A stretch of 64,000 nt of DNA, taken from Syngnathus acus (Eukaryota; Chordata; Actinopteri; Syngnathiformes; Syngnathidae). Position 1 is the first letter of the stretch. The number at the start of each line of letters is the position of its first letter. The notes beneath the pieces were generated by a model. It was not told the origin of the DNA. It did not search any database and saw nothing but the letters and a program-made list of their open reading frames with translations. The stretch covers positions 372,001-436,000 of the forward strand of contig NC_051096.1 in the NCBI RefSeq assembly GCF_901709675.1. The letters run 5' to 3'. Below are positions 53,290-64,000 of this stretch, piece by piece. A program made the position numbers and the translations under genes.

Positions 53290-54212
53290 TGTTCTTCAAA
53301 GTGACCATTGCCAAAGCACTGATGGCTGGCCCAAGCCAGGTTCAAGCTTGAGATCCTGTGGAGTTCAGATTTTGCCAGTTTTTAAATGAGCCAGGAGGTG
53401 ATGCGGTGAAGCCACCACTCTGCTATGCCCGGCACTGCACCGCACTGCCTCCCTGGCGTTTCCATCTCGACGAGCGCTGAACTAGGCCAGCTTGCAGTGC
53501 TGCGCAATCCACAAATAAGTGGCTGGTTTCAGCCGGTGACGTGGTGATTTCGCAAAGTACAGCGCATGAAACGCAAAGAAGCTTTTCACGTGTAGTGGAA
53601 AAATCAATTTCCTGGTTTCAGACAGCCGCCGGCTGTCAAGACAAGTGCACACACTGCAGCATACTGTATTTTGTGTGAAGCATGTTTGACAATCTCATAC
53701 GCGTCGTGCGGGAGTGATTTGGCGAGCTGCCGCAGGGGCTGGTTCATTCCGAATGGAGAGCGCATTCTCCGACTCAACGACTCAACTTTGGGCCAACAGT
53801 CGTGTGCTCGCTCCCCCCAAACTGGCTCAACCTCAACTGCCCTGCTCGGAACAAAACATCGGCCCGATGGCACACAATTGGACTGGTTACCAAGCAGGCT
53901 CATGCAGGACATGTGCCGGCGCCACGCGAAGCCACACTCCCACTTGTGTGCAATTTCCTTGTCTTCAATGAAGTTAACATGCTCTGTTAAAATGTTTTTG
54001 GAATGTGGGCACTCAGTGAGGCCTACTGTGCTGTCACGCTGAAGGATTTCTTGCTCCCATTTTAACCAAATGTCATTACAGGCCCCGTTGCAGACGGTTG
54101 GACCATGGTGAGTGTCATCAAGCCGGCGCTGCACTTCAAGTTGAAGTTGGTGCCTTCTGGTGGACAACCCTTGCCACTGCACGTCTACTAGCCGACCACA
54201 GTAAGGCCTGCA
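53290..54212. other. intergenic sequence, no gene recognised
   Basis: Open frames on both strands here lack splice-supported exons, domains or composition typical of coding sequence. Part of the minus-strand frame is the complement of the CA repeat. A few acceptor-like sites exist, but none continues the pattern of genes 1 and 2. Confidence 0.4.
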
Positions 54213-54229
54213 CACACACACACACACGC

Positions 54230-54288
<59 letters not shown>
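54213..54288. repeat. (CA)n microsatellite
   Basis: About 75 bp of ca units with two cg interruptions. Confidence 0.95.
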
Positions 54289-54289
<1 letters not shown>

Positions 54290-55019
54290 TTGTTTGAAAG
54301 TCCCAATCCAAGCTCAGACTTTTATTTTACAAACTCTAATCTTTTATTTGAAACCTTTAACCAAATTTGAAACTCAGGGGGCGTATTACAGAAACGTCCT
54401 AACTTGAGAATTTTATCATATCTGTCTAGTTGCCGTGGCAACGGCACTCTGGGACCGTATTTAGGACAAGCGTATTACAGAACAGTGTTTCCTAACATGG
54501 TTTGTGCATCCTATCTCAAGATAAGAAAAGTGTATTACAGAAAAATCTTAAACAATTTGTCCTAACTTTAGGATAACCCCCTTTGCTGTCCTAAGTTGTG
54601 TTTTTGAGGGATGAGGACAAGAACAGTCAGGCCTAAATTGTCACGTGCCTGCATCACATGCCACTCGGCCACGCCCCCTCCAATCAACATAATCGCCGTC
54701 ACCTGTCACTGGCTCATTTGGTGGACTATATTAGCGAAGCCAGCGCAACCCCGCTTTGTCAGTCCGTCTAGTGATGCCACTCGTTAGCTCAGCGGTCCTT
54801 GCACATCTGACTCCCCTTGCCTATTTGGCACGTTCCTTGCTTTGTCTCGATCGTCCACTTGTACTAAACTTAGTACTGTCCCAGGTGCAATCAATCACAA
54901 TTAGGAAAAGAAATTCTGAATATAAAATATGCATACAAATTATCAGAAAACCAACTTGGCAAATTTAGCTTGTCCAATATTAAATCAAACAAATTAAATG
55001 ACAAATATAATTTGGCAAT

Positions 55020-55172
55020 TAAAGTTAAGTTAAGTTAAAGTCCCAATGATCGTCACACACACATCTGGGTGTGGTGAAATTTGTCCTCTGCATTTAACCC
55101 ATCCCCGTGTGATCTTAATCCATCCCCTGGGGGAGAGGGGAGCAGTGAGCAGCAGCGGTGCCGCGCTCGGGA
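55020..55172 (-). mobile_element. tRNA-derived SINE, copy 4, truncated
   Basis: Tail ttaagttaagttaaagtccc and body to gcggtgccgcgctcggga match copies 1-3; the tRNA head is missing. Confidence 0.85.
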
Positions 55173-55624
55173 AAAACATAAGCAAACAGAACCTCATTAT
55201 ATATTACCCCTTTTTCCCCCCCAATACTGCTCCCAGGTGACCACAACAAAAAACTATTAAAAATTAACCAAAAGCAAAAGCAATTAACTAAAAAAAGATC
55301 TAGTAAGTGTCATTTTTACTCATTAGAGCTATACAATTGCAGCGTAGAAGGGTGATTTTGATCTTGGGTTGGATATGCGAAGGACACCATTGCTTACTGT
55401 TGCGTTTTGTTCGGGTAGGGTGACCAGATTTGGGTTTCTTTGTGGGGGGGTGATTTTTCGGGTTTTTTGGGTGGGGGGGTCATTTGTGTCATATTTTATT
55501 GGCCCGAATAACACAAAACAACATATGTACAATAACAAAAACATATTTACACTTATAAAAACATATATATATATATTTTTTGTCACTCACACACATTTTA
55601 CACCGTCACTCACACACATTCACA

Positions 55625-56101
55625 CCGTCATACCGTGGGAATCGAACTCACGGTGTCGGCACACAAGACAAGCAAATGTACCCCTACACCAGGGGTGGCC
55701 AACCAGTCAGAGACTAAGAGCCACATTTTTTTACTGTGTACCGCAAAGAGCCACATCCCCCAGAATGGGTTTGCCCCTCCTCCTTTGCGGGATTTCACCT
55801 CATGCGCATGCGCGTTTGACGAAAATACCATATTGAACTCAAGCGAAGCGAACACGCAGCGTTTGACGAAAATACCATATTGAACTCAAGCGAAGCGAAC
55901 ACGCACAAAAACAAACAAACAAACAAATAAACCCACAAATGTTGATATGAACGTAAAGGAGCCGCATGAAACCCGGCAAGGAGCCGCATGCGGCTCGCGA
56001 GCCGAACGTAAAGGAGCCGCATGAAACCCGGCAAAGAGCCGCATGCGGCTCGCGAGCCGCGGGTTGGCCACCCCAGCCCTACACCATCAGCCACGCCCCT
56101 T
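55625..56101 (-). pseudogene. tRNA-like sequence interrupted by a hAT MITE
   Basis: On the minus strand, with the MITE removed, the text gtggctgatggtgtaggggt continues to gtgagttcgattcccac, a D-arm-like and T-arm-like pair. The isotype could not be decided. It may be a SINE head rather than a tRNA gene. Confidence 0.4.
55690..56076. mobile_element. hAT MITE with internal duplications
   Basis: Starts caggggtggccaacc and ends ggttggccaccccag, with perfect 8-bp duplications ccctacac (55682-55689, 56077-56084). Two internal segments are tandemly doubled: gacgaaaataccatattgaa (55818, 55864) and ggagccgcatgaaacccggc (55958, 56012). Confidence 0.85.
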
Positions 56102-56935
56102 ACAAAAACATGTGTACACTGACATTTTTTAGTTTTATAGTGGTACACTAAAAAAAGACAAAAATATGGCCATCGGTGCAGCACTTGAAAAAAAAAGGGC
56201 TCCTCTTCAGTTCTCTTGTGGGGTGCGTTGGCACCTTTGTTAGCCACAGACACGTGTGACTAGATTTGAGGAAAAGGGCGTGACTTATTTGCGAACAATA
56301 CAAAAAAAAAAAAATGGAATTGAGTGAAATGGAACGGACTGGCAATTCGTCGACAATGTACTGTACTGTACGTATGGAATGAAATATCATTGATGTTTCT
56401 CCCACTTCATTACAAACAAAAAGGTCTATTTGATGGTCAAAATTTAGAGGACTTTTGTCAGACCCAGTTGGCAAACTACACAGTACAGCGTGGTATGATT
56501 GTGGTAGGAGATTCCTTGGGCCTCGTTGGCAACGAATTAGATAGGCGTTATGATCTACGTGATTTCGGGTAAGTCATCTTACTTATACTATAGCACCGCT
56601 GTTCAATGGTGCTATCCATACTTAGTTTATACCTCTCGCTCTCTCTCTCTAGGTAGTTATTGTTGACAAGACAACACTTGAGCGACACAATAGCATCAAT
56701 TACGAGGCAACAGACATGAAAGTCAATCATAGATGTTTAAATTTGTTACTTAGGATTCCTAACTCATGATAAGAGAGGATGTCCAAAGATAAGATAAGAA
56801 AAGATAAGATGTCTTAAGATAAGATTCCTAAAAGGAATTAGGATTTGCTTTCTGTAGTACCAAACTGGAAAAAAATCTTATTTCCACTCGTCCTAGCTTA
56901 ACTTTTGACTTAAAATAGGAAGTTTTCTGTAATAC

Positions 56936-57332
56936 TGTCAGGAACAGAGACAGGGCGACCAAATGCAGCACAATCCTTCATTGAAAAGGGGAAAAGGGGA
57001 AGTGGAACGCTGGACTCGCGATGTGGCTGGCGTGGCTGTGCAGAAGAGCGCAGCGCGTAGTCGTGGTCGGGGCGAGCAAGTAGTCGGGGCAGGCGGCGAT
57101 CGGAGCGTGGTCAAGGACGAGCATTTAGTCGGAGCAGGCGGCGATCGGAGCGTGGTCGGTCAGCTTATGGAAGCGCAGGCTGACAGTCATAAAGCACAGG
57201 GAGCAAATGGGTACCAGAAACGAACTGACAAGGAGTGACCGGATGACAGGGTTTAAATAGAGAGACTGCCAAGTGTGGGTGATTCAGCTGATTGGGGAGT
57301 GGCCGAGTGGCAGGTGACGCAGGAGCGTGACA
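56936..57332 (-). mobile_element. solo LTR, 397 bp
   Basis: Begins tgtcaggaac and ends gcgtgaca (TG...CA), with perfect 5-bp duplications aatac (56931-56935, 57333-57337). On the minus strand it has a TATA-like tatttaaaccc. A tandem 45-bp segment (ggcggcgatcggagcgtggtc) occurs twice inside. A segment at 54640-54720 resembles its start. Confidence 0.85.
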
Positions 57333-57559
57333 AATACTATATTACTATATTATTATATTAAAATATTACAGAAAACTTCCTATCAGGCTTTGAAACCCTA
57401 ATTCAAAAAACGCTTAATTGAAAACCAACACCCTAGGTTCAAGTCTCGCTCGGATCAGCTACTACACGCCACCTCACACTTCTCGACACACACTAGCCGC
57501 CTCCTGCACCCCCCACTGGGGTCAGTTCTGATGTCATTAACAGGTGGGCGGCAGAAATA

Positions 57560-57626
57560 GACTTACACACACACACACACACACACACGCACACTCACAC
57601 TCACACACACGCACGCACACACATAC
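57560..57626. repeat. (CA)n microsatellite
   Basis: Imperfect ca repeats with cg and ct interruptions. Confidence 0.9.
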
Positions 57627-58129
57627 AACCCCCTCTCGCTCAGACGCGCACAAAGCAGTTCAGCAGCTTGTTGACATCATTGTTGCGTTGTGAGTGCTTA
57701 CGAGGGAACACAATGAAGGTTATGCGAGTAGTGTAAACACATGGGGGGTAACATGACTTCAACTAAATACTTTGTCCCCACTTTGTGACGTAATTCCAAC
57801 CCCGCAAATTAGATTCCGATAAATGTGCTGCCTTGCACTTGTATCAGATGAACTTCAAGAAGCGCTAACAAAGTCACTGTAGTGTATGTGTGACACCAGC
57901 AATATTGAAAGTTTGAGATTCCAGCAGCCAAAAAAGAAAAATGCAGAAATGACGTTTCTATATTGCAAGTTGTGCGGGCTTGAGACTTCATCGGCGCCCC
58001 GAGATAAGGGTCCAAGTCGTTCCGGGACCAAAGTTTTTGCTACCCAGTCAGTGAAAAAACAAAAACAACTCATAAATGAGCGACTGACTTGACTTGATAA
58101 AAGAATCATCCTGGCTTGTACCTTAAAAA

Positions 58130-58450
58130 CGGCAGAGTCGGGTCTCTTGTATTGAAATATTTGCTCGAAAGTCAAAGTGGAAAAATTGACCAAACGGCTC
58201 ATATCGCAACGAGGTGGCGGTTGGCCAGCGGGGGGCCGTGGTGGCGGCGGCCCCCCGCCTGGCACCGTTTCAGATGGCTCCCACGGGGCGTCTTTCCGCT
58301 GGCCTATATTTGGAGCAAGCGAGCGCTTGATATGGATATTTTGAGCCTCCTGACACGTCACGGGGCGTTTGCCGCCGCCGCCGCCGACCACCGTCGCTCT
58401 AATCGCCGGCTTCCTCTTTGTCAGATGCCGACGCGCTTCCACCTCAGGTA
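58130..58450 (+). promoter_or_regulatory. GC-rich candidate promoter and 5' exon of cacng6
   Basis: A CpG-rich stretch (ggtggcggcggccccccg, gccgccgccgccgccgac) is followed by a strong donor cctcag|gtaagc at 58448. A matching acceptor with a pyrimidine tract (tgtcttccag) lies at 59569. This suggests a non-coding first exon spliced to the exon that carries the start codon. Inferred from signals only. Confidence 0.4.
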
Positions 58451-59804
58451 AGCGAGTGCGTGAAGTGGAATGGCCGTGAAGTGGATTGGCCGTGCTGTGC
58501 AAGGGTGCATGACATTTGAGGGTTCTGCACTGGAATATGGCTTCCGCGTTCCCTTTGCATGTTGGCGTGGCGCAAAAAAACACGCGGCTCTCTGAGCACA
58601 TGTTGGCTTCCGGAGAGTTTTGCGGCAACGATGCCCGACAACCTGTCGCCTGAGGTCTCATCTCGATGTGCCCCTGACCTTGGTTGATGACCGGTACCCT
58701 GGTGTTGCCCGGCGACCGCTCCGGCTTGCAATGCTTTGGGGCTTTATTTTTCAAATGAGTTTTCAGAGCGGGTTTGTTCGCTTTCCCCAGTTGTTGTTTT
58801 GAAAGCCGCTTTGTCATCGTTAAGTCACGTTTTGGCGCTCAAACGAAAGCTCACCGACGATTGTCATGAAGTCAAGTCCGAGTTGCAAAATACCTTCCTC
58901 CTTTTCCATGAATAGTGTAGGACGCCCACTTCAAAGCCCGTCCATGCTATCCATCGACAAAAACGCAAACATAAGACGACTTTTGCTAGATGGACTTTGG
59001 CTAAGCAGCATTTTGCTTTGATTTCAATAACGTGCTGTTGTTGGTTTTCTAGTTTGAGTGTCTGTTGCTGCTAACACAAATAATCTCGGTTTCCATACGA
59101 CTCACTGGCGACCGATCCAATGCTTGTCGTTGACCGGTCGACCGCTCCATTTTTTGTCTGTATGTGGCCTGTGCTTAGCCGATGTACAGTTCATAGTGTA
59201 GACCGCCTCTTCGTTGAAACGTTGAAATGACAGACGATGTTCCTATTTGCCACGGTGATGGTTTTGGCTTTTTCTTTTCCCGGCTGCAGAAAGTTGTGAA
59301 GTGGTCGCGGGAGGACAGGTCGCCGACCACCGAGGCAGCGCAGCCACGCGCTCCCGAAATAGCGCCCCTCCGCTTTTGATTTCAGCTCGTTGAGATGAGA
59401 CGTTCAGCTGGCATAACTTCCTCAAATTAGCTCGCTCGGGAGACACACCAGAAGCCGCAGCAACTGCCCGCTTCTCGCCTCGGCTCATTTGCTCCTAATT
59501 GATACTCTAGGTTGGTTAGACGTCTTCCCGTTGGATAAACGTAACCTTTCTTGTGTTTTGTCTTCCAGGGAGCATCAGTCTGTTGCTGAAGGTTCCCTTC
59601 ACGATTTGGTCACCATGATTGTTTTGCTCGAGCTGCCTTTTTGTCCTCACCAAAAGGCGCACGTCCGCTGTATGACGCATCTGCTGACGTTTTTGTAAAC
59701 GAGCTTTTTCCTTCGCGCAGTCTTTTGCTTTTTTTTTGTGAATTGTTTTTTGATGTTTTGATCATTTTTTGCCTTTTGAGAGTTGCTTTCAAATTTTGGC
59801 TTTG

Positions 59805-62461
59805 ATGATGTGGTCCACCTTCCTGGTGACGGACGAGGAGGGCCGTGCGGTAGGCCCGGCCGCTGCCCACTCGGTGGGAGTCGTGGGCGGCGGCGGGGGA
59901 GCCCAAGGCATGGGCGGCCTGGCGGGCCTCATGAGTGGACGCAGCACATTCGGCGGCAACAAACGCCGCAGGGCCGGACACCACGCCATGACAGAGGCAC
60001 AGGAAGGCAAGGTGCGTTGCCGTTTGGCCACTTGGCTTTTCTTTCTAGTTGTTGAAAGATGTGGTGTGCACTGCGCGCAGATTAAGCTGGCATTCTTCGT
60101 GGCTATCGTGGGCGTCATCCTGACCGTGCTGGGCGTGGGAACCGAGTTTTGGGTGGAGCTGGCGCCACCCAAGAGTTTCTACGGTAACCAGGTGAGCCCG
60201 GGGGAGTTGGTGGGAGTTGTGTTTGGTGGCCTGACTTTGTGTGCCCAGACATGTCCGGCCATGCATTTCGGCCTGTGGAAGGCTTGCAGCAAGACGCTGT
60301 GGGTGGCTGACATCGACCCCGACAGGGAGAGCTGCGGGCCCGCCGAGCTGCCTGGAGGTACGTGCGCTTTCACGCCTGAAAACAACTTTGGCCCTTTTAA
60401 TTTTTGGGGAGAATTAATGTCTTTTGATGATGTTATTTAGATTTTTTTTCTTTTTTTGTAAAATGTATTTTGAATACCGTAATTTCCGGACTAAAAGTCG
60501 CTCCGGAGTACAAGTCGCATCAGCCATAAAATGCCCAAAAAAGTGAAAAAAAACATATAAGTCGCTCCGGAGTATAAGTCGCATTTTGGGGGGCAATTTA
60601 TTCGACAAAATCCAACACCAAGAACAGACATGAACGAGCAACAACAGGCTAAACGATAGGTATGCTAACGTGACATAAACACAAACGAAGAGCTGAGAAC
60701 GGGCCTGACGTAACATTCAGAGTTATAAAAAAACTATTACATAAATAACACGTTTATAAAACCATCTGTGTCACTCCAATTCATTAAATCCATCGATCGT
60801 CCTTTGTCAACAATGGGTGCGCACCGCTGACGGCGCTTGCACTTCAAAATATTCCACAGGCCCATATAACGATATATAAATTAGATATCAAATAACTATT
60901 ATATAAGCAATAATATTATCAAACCATCTGTGCACTCTAAATCATTAAATCCATCGATCAAATTCCTCGTCCTTTGTCAACAACGCCGCGCGTGCGCCCT
61001 GACGTAGCCTTGTCGTTATTCCACAGATCTAGTAAATAACTAGATTGTAGCGTTAACAAAGTACAAGGAAAGACGTGGGTTTGGTAAACGGCTCTTTATT
61101 TAACAAAACAAACTTCCAGGCGTGTGGCGGCGTGGACTTCCAGCCACGGAGGTGAAAGAGAGATCCATAGAATAGGACCGGGCGTGCGTAAAAGCCATGA
61201 CCAAGCCCCATCCACCGTCCCCGGACAGCCACCCGGCCGAGCGCTGGCCCCCGACTTCTATCCACGGAGGTGAAAGAGAGCTCCGTAGAGTAGGACCGGG
61301 CGTGCGTAAAAGCCATGTCCGAGCCCCATCCACCGTCCCTGGACAGCCACCCGGCCGAGAGCCGGCCCCCGAATTCAATCCACGGAGGTGAAAGAGAGCT
61401 CTGTAGAGTAGGACCGGGCGTGCGTAAAAGCCATAATAGTTTTTCAAACCTTCTGTGTCACTCCAAATCCTTAAATCCCTCAAACTCTTCGTCCTCCGTG
61501 TCACTTAGAAACAAAGCCGCTAATGATGCCGGTAGTACGTGGGGCCCTTCGTCATCTTCGTCATCCCGTGATCAATCTTTGTACTTTTTGTAAACAACCG
61601 CCGCGCCACGCCGTGTCGCGCTGCTGACGTCACTTGAAATTAAAATTACAGTAATCCCTTGCTACATCGCGGTTCGTTTATCGCGGCTTCACTTTTTTTT
61701 TTTTTTTTTTTGAAAAAAAACCACATATAAGTCGCTCCTTATTATAAGTCGCCCCCCCACCCAAACTATGAAAAAAAACGCGACTTATAGTCCGAACATT
61801 ACGGTAGTTTGAATATTTCCCGAAAATCATTCAAATATTCGATTTGGATCACGTTTTTGAGGTGTGTTTCTTTCAGAGTCTAACTGCACGTACTTCAAGT
61901 TCTTCACAACGGGCGAGAACACCGTCATGTTCCACAAGACCACGCACAAAAGTCAGTCAGGATGCGCCAATTGAAAGGCCTCATCCCGGCCTACCTTTTG
62001 CTGACAGCTTCCCATATTTGTGGCAGGCCTGAGCATGGCATCGGCCATGTTGGCGCTTTTCAGCGTGGTGCTGATGGCGATGGGCGCCATCTGCATCACC
62101 ATGGCACTCAGCAAGGAAATAGTCTTCTTCCTCAAGCCCGCCTCTATCTGCTTCGTCCTTTCTGGTAAGGGCGGCGCAGGACAGAGCCGTTGTCTGCTCT
62201 GCGTGCGGCACTGCATCTTGTGTTTTTGTGCCCCCTCTTTCCCCCTCAGGAGTGCTGGCACTGCTGTCCCTGCTGGTCTTCCAGCAGTCGGTATGGTCCC
62301 TCCTGGCCAGCGACCACTTGGTGCCGCTGCACCACAACTTCTCCTGGTCTGTGTCGTGCGTGGGCTGCGCCGGCGCCATCTTGATTGTGGGCGGGCTTCT
62401 CTTCCTGCTGCTGGCGCTTCCTTTCAGCCCCTGGCAGAGGTGCCACAGCGCCGCCAGCTAG
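59805..62461 (+). CDS. cacng6: calcium-channel gamma-6 subunit (CACNG6-like), 283 residues
   Basis: Coding exons 59805-60011, 60081-60191, 60249-60357, 61877-61951, 62027-62164 and 62250-62461 total 852 nt and end at TAG. The product is a claudin-fold, four-pass membrane protein that associates with voltage-gated calcium channels. The start MMWS is typical of gamma-6; an in-frame ATG 36 nt upstream exists but lacks this support. Residues 1-69 are a Gly-rich cytosolic leader. Then come TM1 (about 72-92, LAFFVAIVGVILTVLGVG), TEFWVEL and the claudin signature FGLWKAC (113-119) with Cys119 and Cys135. A sequon NCT lies at 145 and FKFFTTGEN follows. TM2, TM3 and TM4 lie in exons 5-6. The tail HSAAS lacks a PDZ-binding motif, fitting gamma-1/gamma-6 rather than the TARP members. 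Human gamma-6 is about 260 residues. A 1.3-kb transposon fills the intron between exons 3 and 4. Confidence 0.9.
60477..61804. mobile_element. TA-flanked inverted-repeat element in cacng6 intron
   Basis: Ends ccgtaatttccggactaaaa and tatagtccgaacattacgg are inverted, bordered by TA (60475-60476, 61805-61806). Subterminal gtcgctccggag/ataagtcgc repeats occur near both ends. No transposase was seen. It contains the 118-bp tandem repeat and a fragment of another family (61648-61700). Confidence 0.75.
61130..61435. repeat. tandem repeat, 118-bp unit, about 2.6 copies
   Basis: cacggaggtgaaagagag recurs at 61145, 61263 and 61381, with ggaccgggcgtgcgtaaaag in each unit. Confidence 0.9.
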
Positions 62462-63930
62462 TGGCGGGGTGGCGCTACCGCACGTGGCATCGCCGCAGCC
62501 GCCTTGGCGTGGACGTCACCACGGTCGACATACTCCAAAAGCGCATTGATTCCATTTGCTACTAGTGCTGAATTGTCCATTTGACAGACTTTTACACGCC
62601 TCGCATCTCCTCCCTCACTCGACAGACAATTCAGCGCTCTAGTAGAACCACATGAGCTTTTCCTGCACTACCAATGGCGCTTTTGGCCTACTCCAACCTC
62701 AATGAAGTATCACCTCTGCTGCATGACGAGGCCCAACCGTCGGCATGTGTCATGCACAAGTAGCATCCTTCATTCTCCAAGAGATCCATTTGGAGTCCAT
62801 GTCCTGGCGCACCTTTTGGGCTTGGTGCTAGTGAGGAAAAACTTTGCACCCTCCAACTACTAGTGAAGCACTCGATGTTGTCTCGTAGCTACTCGTGAGC
62901 TTACTGACACATGCCTACAAGTTGGGTGGGGTGAGTTCTGTGTTGTTCAAAGAACACAATAGTTTACCAGGAAAGTTGAGTTGAGGATTAGTGGGCCTAA
63001 AGTGACACTCGCAGTGTAGGGAAAGCCGATCTTCTCATCTCAGAACTCAAACCTTTTCTTGCGAGTAAAACATTTTCTCGGGACTACTTTTTCAATCGCT
63101 TGCTGTGTCCGCCTTTGAATTTGGACACGGCCATTGATTCGCTTTTGTTTCTGCTCGCCACATCTGACAAATGGGAGGCAAGACGATGCACGTCCACGCT
63201 CGCCTCTGTAAAAAAGTCTTAAGCACGCAAACGATCCTGCCTCGCTTCAGTCGTCCGGCGTCTGAAATTGGAAGCTCGTCATTTGCGAGTTCGACCTGAC
63301 TTGCTTGCATTGCTAGCGAGCTGATGGAGAGAACAGAAAGTCTTCGAAGTCTTAGATATCAAATACATAAACATACTTTTGTGCATATTGGATGCGTTTC
63401 GGCACCAAATTGGTTTTGCTGTGTTCGGCGTCATCTTTGTAGCGTCTGTGTATAAGACGATCATAAATGTGTACAAGACGAAAGCGTGTTTCAAAATTCT
63501 TTTCACAACAAAACAGAGTATTCCAGATGACAATTGGTGATAACAATTCCTGATCACTTGTATTTGTTGGAGGAGGTAGACGTGTAAAACGAGGACCAAA
63601 GTTGGTGATCCTTGCTTGACCCCGATTGGACTTCCTGCAAATGAAGTGTAAATGACACATTGTTCCTGAACAACTTTATTGAATATCAACGGTAGACTTG
63701 TATATATGTAGATTTATACATTTCTTTCAATATTCATCCTAGCGCTATTCAGAGTTGTATTGCTTTCTTTCATTCTTTCAGCCAAAGTGGCTGAGAAATG
63801 GCGCTGATAGATTTTTTTTCCTGGTGTCTCTTTGAAATGAATCAGATTGACTCAATACGTACTGGGAAGCTCAAACGACAAGCAAGCTCCCCTTCTTGGC
63901 ACTGACGCACATTAATAAATGTATATATGT
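62462..63930 (+). other. cacng6 3' UTR candidate
   Basis: No coding exon was found. An AATAAA at 63914-63919 (cattaataaatg) could end a 3' UTR of about 1.46 kb. The region has normal base composition and no recognised transposon. Confidence 0.4.
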
Positions 63931-63968
63931 GTGTGTGTGTGTATGTGTGTGTATGTGTGTATGTGTCA
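63925..63968. repeat. (TG)n/(TATG)n microsatellite
   Basis: tgtgtgtgtg units mixed with tatg near the window's right end. Confidence 0.85.
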
Positions 63969-64000
63969 ATATATGTACACATACGTTGTCATGTGTACAT

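Larger units (their letters stand above)
54380..56935. mobile_element. attacaga-ended DNA element, nested, family uncertain
   Basis: The left side repeats gtattacagaaacgtcctaa, gtattacagaacagtg and gtattacagaaaaatctta. The right side has the inverted ttctgtaatac and aggatt/taagat words. Ends of this type occur in PIF/Harbinger- or Kolobok-like elements of fish. A frame at 56420-56572 (CQTQLANYTVQRGMIVVGDS) may be a remnant of its protein. A SINE piece, a hAT MITE and a solo LTR are inserted in or at it. Confidence 0.4.

Noticed and set aside
53604-54311. 235-codon minus-strand open frame
   Set aside because: Its start is the complement of the CA microsatellite (Cys-Val repeats) and the remainder shows no family resemblance.
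57855-58817. 320-codon minus-strand open frame
   Set aside because: It lies over the GC-rich candidate promoter and first exon of cacng6, has low-complexity Pro/Gly runs from CCG repeats and no domain or splice support; most likely chance.
59769-59804. Upstream in-frame ATG as cacng6 start
   Set aside because: The family start MMWS lies 36 nt downstream; the twelve extra residues have no family support.

Overview
This is nuclear DNA of a ray-finned (teleost) fish. It has spliced vertebrate genes with GT/AG introns, and its repeats are of fish type: RTE, L2 and CR1/Rex1-group LINEs, tRNA-derived SINEs, many hAT and TA-flanked elements with 8-bp or TA duplications, and solo LTRs. The species cannot be read from the sequence. 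All calls come from reading the bases; no alignment or search was run.

Layout. (1) 1-6.5 kb: transposon fragments and a tandem array of about 155-bp units, each carrying a serine tRNA gene on the minus strand. A 3.4-kb RTE-type LINE with a perfect 13-bp target duplication splits the array. (2) 6.6-12 kb: pieces of an IKK-beta (ikbkb) gene on the minus strand, with one coding exon cut by a 2.1-kb LINE that still carries a 593-codon reverse transcriptase frame. A 1.5-kb hAT element sits between two other pieces. (3) 12-26 kb: LINE, SINE, hAT, TA-flanked and LTR debris among Thr, Ser, His, Val and Gln tRNA genes and pseudogenes, so the tRNA cluster continues here. (4) 26-36 kb: two nearly identical LTR-like arms in inverted orientation enclose a hAT element and an A-rich block I cannot identify. 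(5) 36-45.7 kb: more tRNA remnants, a solo LTR, a nearly full-length L2-type LINE on the minus strand carrying three hAT copies and one SINE, and a deleted second LINE. (6) 46.6-53.3 kb: two adjacent plus-strand genes for secreted proteins, built to the same unusual exon plan. The first is a complete 142-residue protein. The second is about 426 residues, acidic and Ser/Glu-repeat-rich. I recognise neither; this pair is the best candidate for something undescribed. (7) 54-57.3 kb: nested DNA elements and a solo LTR. (8) 58-64 kb: cacng6, a calcium-channel gamma subunit gene, complete in six coding exons.

How the genes relate. No functional unit links ikbkb, the secreted pair and cacng6. The two secreted genes look like tandem paralogues: each has an 11-nt coding part of exon 1 ending in phase 2, a signal-peptide exon, then phase-1 symmetric microexons. 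One product ends in a basic tail and the other is strongly acidic, so they could act together in an extracellular matrix or mineral setting; this is inference only. The left part of the window is a tRNA gene cluster eroded by transposon insertions, several of which landed inside tRNA genes.
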